A stretch of 64,000 bases of DNA, taken from positions 8,304,501 through 8,368,500 of the forward strand of contig NZ_CP104578.1 in assembly GCF_036826855.1 (NCBI RefSeq), written 5' to 3'. The position numbers and the translations under genes are program-made. Origin of the DNA: Streptomyces sp. SJL17-4. Its GTDB lineage: Bacteria > Actinomycetota > Actinomycetes > Streptomycetales > Streptomycetaceae. The stretch's first letter is position 1, and every line of letters begins with the position of its first letter. The notes beneath the pieces are model-generated. The model saw only the letters and a program-made list of their open reading frames with translations. It was not told the DNA's origin and did no database searches. Of this stretch, positions 59,494 to 64,000 are shown in pieces.

Positions 59494-60072
59494 TCACCAC
59501 CAGTAGGCGGGGTACCTCGGTGCCGCGCGCCGGACGCGGGAAGCGGCGTACGCGGTCAGTACGAGCAGGACCGTGGACCCGAACAACAGGGGAACGAACC
59601 TGCCCGGCGCGGGCCCCTGGAGGACGATGACGACGGCGGTCGCGCAGGCGGGCGAGTGCGGGGTCCGGGCCAGTGTCGTCAAGGCGAGGGTGACACCGGC
59701 GGCGAGGGCGGCGGCCCAGGCGCTGCCGTGCGCCACGACGGCCACCGCGTACCCGGCGGCGGCACCCAGGAGGTGGCCGACGACCACGCTCCGAGGCTGG
59801 GCCAGTGGCAGCGCGGGAGCGCAGTGGACCAGAGCGGCGCTGGCGGCGAGCGGGGGTATCAGCACCGGCTCGTGGAGGGCGGCGCCGATCGCGACGAGCG
59901 CGAGGAGGGCCGCCGTGGCGGCGCTGACATTGTGGGCGGCGGCCGCGGGCGTCGGTCGCGCCGGGGCACGGCCGGCCATCCGGGCCAGGCGCGGGCGCCG
60001 ACTGCGGGGGGCGGCGGCGGAGACGGTCACGGCCGGGGCGGGTTCGGGACGCGGAGCGGTGTCGGTGTTCAT
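59494..60072 (-). CDS. HPP-family membrane protein
   Basis: A 192-residue membrane protein. A Pro/Ala-rich N-terminus is followed by about five helices: ATAALLALVAIGAALHEPVL, the HPP-type loop ALPLAQPRSVVVGHLLGAAA (QPRSVVxGH is the family mark), AWAAALAAGVTLALTTLART, ATAVVIVLQGPAPGR, and PLLFGSTVLLVLTAYAASRV. HPP proteins are integral membrane proteins, some linked to nitrite transport. ATG 60072 starts MNTDTAPRPE. Confidence 0.8.
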   Translation of the reverse strand: MNTDTAPRPEPAPAVTVSAAAPRSRRPRLARMAGRAPARPTPAAAAHNVSAATAALLALVAIGAALHEPVLIPPLAASAALVHCAPALPLAQPRSVVVGHLLGAAAGYAVAVVAHGSAWAAALAAGVTLALTTLARTPHSPACATAVVIVLQGPAPGRFVPLLFGSTVLLVLTAYAASRVRRAAPRYPAYWW

Positions 60073-60272
60073 GTGATGGAGGCGGGGTTTCCGGGGCAGG
60101 CGGCCGTGGGCCGGACGAGACGGGAGTGGGGGCGGCGGGTCGCACGGACCTCTGTGGTCGACAGTCGGCCCGGCCTCGCGCCCGACCCTGGTGCGGCGGC
60201 GCGGCCTCGCACCACTCTAACCAGCGGGTTCTCGGCTGCTCGGCCGGGGCGGAGCCGGGTCTGCGGCGTAGA

Positions 60273-60554
60273 ATGAGCCGAATGAGCCCACTCCGATACG
60301 AGCTGGTGTTCTCCGACGACACGGATTCGGCCCGCGACGTCGTGATCGTCGAGCGCACCTCTTCCAAGGGGCCCGGCGGCCATCCGGTCTACGCCGACCC
60401 CACCAACATCATCCGGGCGGAGATCAGCGACCGGGACGAGGTACGCATCCTGGCCTCGGGCGGGCACCAGGCTCCGCCACAGCACGTCCTGGCCCGCCGT
60501 CTCACCGACACCGACCCGAAAGATCCCGCCGGCCCCTCCACCTCAGCGGCCTGA
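60273..60554 (+). CDS. DUF6296 family protein
   Basis: A 93-residue soluble protein: YELVFSDDTDSARDVVIVER, SSKGPGGHPVYADPTNIIRA, EISDRDEVRILASGGHQ. The KGPGGHPVY and ASGGHQ blocks are what I associate with DUF6296 of Streptomyces. Its function is unknown. ATG 60273 or ATG 60282 may start it. It is divergent from the HPP gene by about 200 bp. Confidence 0.75.
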   Translation: MSRMSPLRYELVFSDDTDSARDVVIVERTSSKGPGGHPVYADPTNIIRAEISDRDEVRILASGGHQAPPQHVLARRLTDTDPKDPAGPSTSAA

Positions 60555-60723
60555 CCGGTATCAGGCCCGGCCGATCTGTCGGCGAACGCCCTCCGCGTTC
60601 GGACAGGGGCGCCTCACGACCCCTCCTCGGCGACGAGGCCGGAGGCGGGCGGGGCTGCCTGGGCCACAGCGCTCACCTCTCAAGGGCTGCTCCTTCGCCA
60701 TGCCCAAAGAAGGAGCCGGCCTC

Positions 60724-61401
60724 ATGAACAAGGCCAGCACCCCGCCGCCCCGCCGCCTGCGCTGCTGCTGTGCGGTGCCGCCGGGCACTTCGTACGCCGC
60801 CTCAGCTGCGGCGCGTCCCACCGTCACGAGCATCGTCGGCTACAGCGACCTCGTGGGCCGCGACAAGGCCGCCGCCACGGACGTGGAGTCGCTCGCGGAG
60901 AGCCTGACCACACGCAGGCCGCCGAGAGTGCGCGCCCCGGGGCAGATCGCCGCGTACGACAACTACGGCTACGCCCTCGCCGGGCAGCTCGTCGCCGAAG
61001 GGCCGGTACGGGGCGTGGAGCCCCGCCGGCCCCGGCGCGGTCAGCACCGCCGGCGACATGGGTCGCTGGCTCGCGGTGGCTTTCACGGCCTCGCTCGCGG
61101 CGGTCGTCTCGGACGCCGACGCCATGATGGAGATGGTGCCGCTGGGTTCCCCTTGCTGTCCGCGGTCACCGGCCTGGGTACGGCCCCGGTGGCGGCGAGC
61201 CTCGGCCTGGCGGCGGGAGCGGTGACGGCCCGGCAACGAGGCTGGTGGAACCGCGCGGCCCGCAGCCTGTTCACCCTCACCGCACTGGCCTGCCTGACCA
61301 CAGCCGGCATGCTCCTGCTGTACCACCTGGTGACGCCGCGACTCTCCTGGCTCGCCGACCGAAGCACCGGATGCGACCTCTCGGTTCGGTGCCGGCGGTG
61401 A
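60724..61401 (+). pseudogene. Decayed beta-lactamase-like serine hydrolase
   Basis: AAGGAG precedes ATG 60724. The surviving frame carries RDKAAATDVESLAESLTTRR, then YDNYGYALAGQLV (the YxN motif of class C/esterase-type serine hydrolases). TAGDMGRWLAVA is in another frame. The original frame then returns with three membrane helices (near TAPVAASLGLAAGAVTARQR and LFTLTALACLTTAGMLLLYH), like the C-terminal anchors of such proteins. The SxxK region is absent, and the length is about half of the usual. Deletions and compensating frameshifts have inactivated it. Confidence 0.65.
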
Positions 61402-61622
61402 CGAGTGCGGGGGAGGATGCTCCGGGTGGGGTGCTTCGGCGCCGGCCACCGGCTGCCCGGAGGCGGATGGGCCACTGTCACGGAGCGAGAGCCCGACGGG
61501 CTCCTCAGCCTCCATCCGTCCGAGCGGGGGTGCCGCCTTCCGCTTGGAGACGGAGTGGAGCCACACCAGCAGGCCCTCGCTGAGCACGACGTGCGGAAGG
61601 GTCCCTGGCGGCCGTCGCGGAA
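61402..61622. other. Gap before the hairpin
   Basis: No gene is recognised between the decayed hydrolase and the strong hairpin at 61623-61660. Confidence 0.4.
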
Positions 61623-61660
61623 AGGGCCCGTACACGCGCCGCAGCGCGTGTACGGGCCCT
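61623..61660. terminator. 17-bp perfect hairpin
   Basis: AGGGCCCGTACACGCGC (61623-61639), loop CGCA, and its exact complement (61644-61660) form a very stable stem between two convergent genes. It could end transcription from both sides. A T-rich run is absent, as is common for high-GC terminators. Confidence 0.65.
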
Positions 61661-61763
61661 CGGCTTCGCCTCGAAGGGCCGAGCGACCGACTACGGCCGG
61701 TATCCGGGCCGTGATCGTCCACGGTCACCCGACTGGGTCGGCCGTGGTCGATCAGCCGGTCGA

Positions 61764-64000
61764 TCAGTCGTGAGAGCGGCTCGCCGGGTTCTCGCCGTAT
61801 ACCTCGATCCTGTTCGCGTTGATGTCCGTCAGTACGTCGATGATGCTGCTGTACCGCGGCGAGGTGCTGGAGTTCACGGGGAGTACGAGTGTGTCCTGGG
61901 CGAAGATCACGGCGTCGCGCACGCTGCCCAGCCCCAGCGACTGGGACGTCCTCGACCTGATCACCGTGCCGGCGTTGATACGCCTGGAGGCCAAGTTGAA
62001 GTAGACGGCCAGAAGCTGCCTGCCCAGAACGCTCTTCGGCGCGTTGCTGTTGCTGAACCCTGCCGCGGCCTCACTGATCGACAAGGCCCCGTTCCGGTCG
62101 GTGTCGTATCGCTGGTCGGTTGCCTGGATGCGCGCCAGGAACTCGGCGGTCCACAGTTCCTGATGGTTCTTCCAGAACCCTTGGGACAGCGGGTCGCGGG
62201 TGGGCGGTACGACGGTGATGGTGGTGCTGGCCGAGTCCGTGACCGGCGCGAACGAGCATGCTCCTCCGGCGTTCCCGTAGGTGACGGACACGGTGTCGGT
62301 GTACGTCGTACCGGCCAGCGCCAGAAGCGTCGGCCGCGCCGTGAAGACGATCCTCTGTTCGCCGGACGTGGCCAGTACCGTACCCACGTTCCAGACGAGC
62401 GTGCGGGTCCCATCACCGTTCAGCGTCACCGAACTGGGCCTGGGGCCTGTGCCGAGGTCGAGCTCCTGGCTGTAGTAGACGCCGGCCGGCAGGGTATCGG
62501 TGACGGTGACACCCGAGGCGTCACCACTGCCCGTGTTCGCGTAGGTGATCGTGTACGTGATGGCCTGGCCCGCATTGACGGTGGCCGTGGCCGACTTGTC
62601 CACCGTCAGCACCGGCGCGTGCACCGTGGTGGTGGCCTGCGCCGTGTTGTCGTCCGTGTACGGGTCGGGCACGCCGTCCGTGTCGGTTCCGGTGACGGTG
62701 ACACGGTTGGTGAGCACTGTGCCGTCGGTCGTGTCGCACGGCACCGGGTACGTGAAGCCCGGCGTGACGGTGGTGACGGCTCCGTTGTTCAGGTCCGGCA
62801 GGGAGCGCTGCTGCGTCGTGCCGTCGGGCAGGGTGTCGGTGACGCGGATGTTGGTGGCGGTGCCGGGTCCGAGGTCGGTCACGTCGGTGGTGTAGCGCAC
62901 GGTGTCCCCGCCGACCGCGTCGGGGCGGTCGGCCGATTTGGTGATCGCCAGATCGGCCTTCTGGAACATGGCGAGCACTGTTTCCTCGGTGAGCTCCGGC
63001 GGCAGGTCCGGTCGTGCGCCATCGGCGAAGAACGTGGCGTTGAGCCGGGGGTTGTACTGGATGTTGGCCCAGTCGTCGTAACCGCGCAGGGACTCGCCGG
63101 GGCTGGTGGCGGTGCATGCGGTGATGGACGTGATCCGGTTGATGTCGGCGGTGACGCCGGCCTCCGTGTTGCCGTTCGTCCCGTTCCAGTCGGTGGGGCC
63201 GTTCGTGGCGGGCGCGACCGTGAGTTTGCCGCCGATCCCGTAGATGATGTTGCGAGCGGGGTCGGAGGGAGTCCCGTACACGCCGTTGTTCTCGTCGAGG
63301 CCGGCCTCGTTGAGCGCTGTGGCCGGTGTCGTCCCGAGGGCGGTGCCCTTGGCCGTGCTGCTGTAGTCGAGGGGTCTCGAGGGGTCCCTGCCCGCGAATT
63401 GGAGCGGGTAGTTCATCACGCTGAGGTAGTTGGGCTTGCAGTTGGTCGCATCGTCGCCGCCGTGGCCCAGGCTGAGCGTGTGTCCGAGCTCGTGCATGAA
63501 CGTGGCAGTCTCGGCGTTCTTCCGTCCGCCCAGGTTGCTGAACGACGTGGGCGCCCAAGAGCCGAGCGTCACGATGAAGTCGTTGCCACCCCGGGGAGGA
63601 CCGGCGGGGTCCCACTCCGAGCTGCCTGACGAGCTGGGGTTCTCGACGAAGCTGTTGCCGAAGATCATGTAGCGGTACACCTGGCGCTTCGCCTGCAGGA
63701 TGTTCGCGCAGTTCGGGCTGGACCGGTCGGCCGGGGTACCGAAGAACCCGGTGCAGGGGCCGACCGGGTTCCCGCTCTTGAGGTCATTGAAGTCGTCCAG
63801 CGCTCCGGGGCCGGGGGTCCGGAATCTGATCGACGCCACATCCGGCAGGGATTCGCCTTCGGCGGCGTGGAGGTTGATGCCCCGGTACTTCTTCTTCGCC
63901 GGATCGGACGGGTCGGGGTACTCGTCGACCGGCGCTTTGGCGAACGCGTTCACGACGTCGGTAAGAGCACCCGGCTGCGGCTTGTCCGCGGCCATGTAGT
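61764..64000 (-). CDS. Secreted zinc metalloprotease with DUF11 repeats (5' end outside window)
   Basis: At least 744 residues visible. HELGHTLSLGH (about residues 168-178 from ATG 63995) is the metzincin zinc motif HExxHxxGxxH. Two DUF11-type cell-surface repeats follow (ADLAITKSADRPDAVGGDTV and LTVDKSATATVNAGQAITYT, each with a VTDTLPxG strand). A C-terminal part has DPLSQGFWKNHQELWTAEFL and NGALSISEAAAGF, resembling an EF-hand-like dockerin-type region. No signal peptide follows ATG 63995 and the frame is open to the window edge, so the true start lies beyond it. It is probably an exported protease acting on the surface or in the medium. Confidence 0.85.
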   Translation of the reverse strand, partial: YMAADKPQPGALTDVVNAFAKAPVDEYPDPSDPAKKKYRGINLHAAEGESLPDVASIRFRTPGPGALDDFNDLKSGNPVGPCTGFFGTPADRSSPNCANILQAKRQVYRYMIFGNSFVENPSSSGSSEWDPAGPPRGGNDFIVTLGSWAPTSFSNLGGRKNAETATFMHELGHTLSLGHGGDDATNCKPNYLSVMNYPLQFAGRDPSRPLDYSSTAKGTALGTTPATALNEAGLDENNGVYGTPSDPARNIIYGIGGKLTVAPATNGPTDWNGTNGNTEAGVTADINRITSITACTATSPGESLRGYDDWANIQYNPRLNATFFADGARPDLPPELTEETVLAMFQKADLAITKSADRPDAVGGDTVRYTTDVTDLGPGTATNIRVTDTLPDGTTQQRSLPDLNNGAVTTVTPGFTYPVPCDTTDGTVLTNRVTVTGTDTDGVPDPYTDDNTAQATTTVHAPVLTVDKSATATVNAGQAITYTITYANTGSGDASGVTVTDTLPAGVYYSQELDLGTGPRPSSVTLNGDGTRTLVWNVGTVLATSGEQRIVFTARPTLLALAGTTYTDTVSVTYGNAGGACSFAPVTDSASTTITVVPPTRDPLSQGFWKNHQELWTAEFLARIQATDQRYDTDRNGALSISEAAAGFSNSNAPKSVLGRQLLAVYFNLASRRINAGTVIRSRTSQSLGLGSVRDAVIFAQDTLVLPVNSSTSPRYSSIIDVLTDINANRIEVYGENPASRSHD

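Overview
The window is about 64 kb of very GC-rich DNA with strongly GC-biased third codon positions, frequent GTG starts and families typical of Streptomyces: TerD, DUF2867, DUF6243, DUF6296, DUF4259, an ECF41-type sigma factor, secreted ricin-type lectins, HPP and excalibur proteins, and IS701, IS982, ISL3, IS5 and IS21 transposases. No ribosomal, tRNA or central-metabolism genes were found. With the density of broken insertion sequences and truncated genes, this points to an accessory stretch of a Streptomyces chromosome (an arm or an island) or a large plasmid. Species cannot be told from the sequence. All family names rest on motif recognition by eye, without database searches.

Layout. 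1-9.4 kb: an ArsR-type regulator overlapping an MFS exporter cut by the window edge, a GNAT enzyme, several unknown proteins, a TerD-family protein, and a divergent TetR/DUF2867 pair with two matching operators. 9.4-16.5 kb: IS debris interleaved with two SMI1/KNR4 (SUKH) proteins, a DUF6042-like gene coupled to a P-loop kinase, and a lipoprotein. 16.6-20.4 kb: a ricin-lectin group, made of a membrane-anchored HTH-TM-RICIN protein with a palindrome at its promoter and two divergently transcribed secreted lectins, one built from three near-identical 41-residue repeats. 20.9-28.2 kb: a divergent DJ-1/MocR pair, then an RNB-domain ribonuclease gene split by a complete IS21-family element (23759-27076) that carries an extra passenger gene.

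28.3-37.7 kb: a DoxX/LysR divergent pair, an M48 membrane protease with an overlapping partner gene, a DUF6243 protein, and an HTH (MmyB-type) regulator divergent from two SDR oxidoreductases. 37.98-40.50 kb: a complete ISL3-family element with 22-bp inverted ends and an 8-bp target duplication, carrying two non-transposition genes, one of them frameshifted. 40.6-48.7 kb: a VanJ-like membrane phosphoesterase, unknown proteins, a broken DM13 gene, an orphan zinc anti-sigma factor, an ECF41 sigma factor divergent from its usual carboxymuconolactone-decarboxylase partner with matching promoters in both directions, and a FUSC protein. 48.7-64 kb: an NTF2-like protein, a TPR/membrane protein, DUF1062, GNAT, a HEAT-like protein, an arginase-family enzyme, lipoproteins, an integrase remnant, excalibur, HPP and DUF6296 proteins, a decayed beta-lactamase-like gene, and the C-terminal part of a secreted zinc metalloprotease running off the right edge.

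Most regulators sit in divergent pairs with their probable targets (TetR/DUF2867, MocR/DJ-1, LysR/DoxX, HTH/SDR, ECF41/AhpD-like). The observations most worth following are the two passenger-carrying insertion sequences, whose boundaries can be fixed to the base, and the ricin-lectin group with its own membrane-bound DNA-binding protein.
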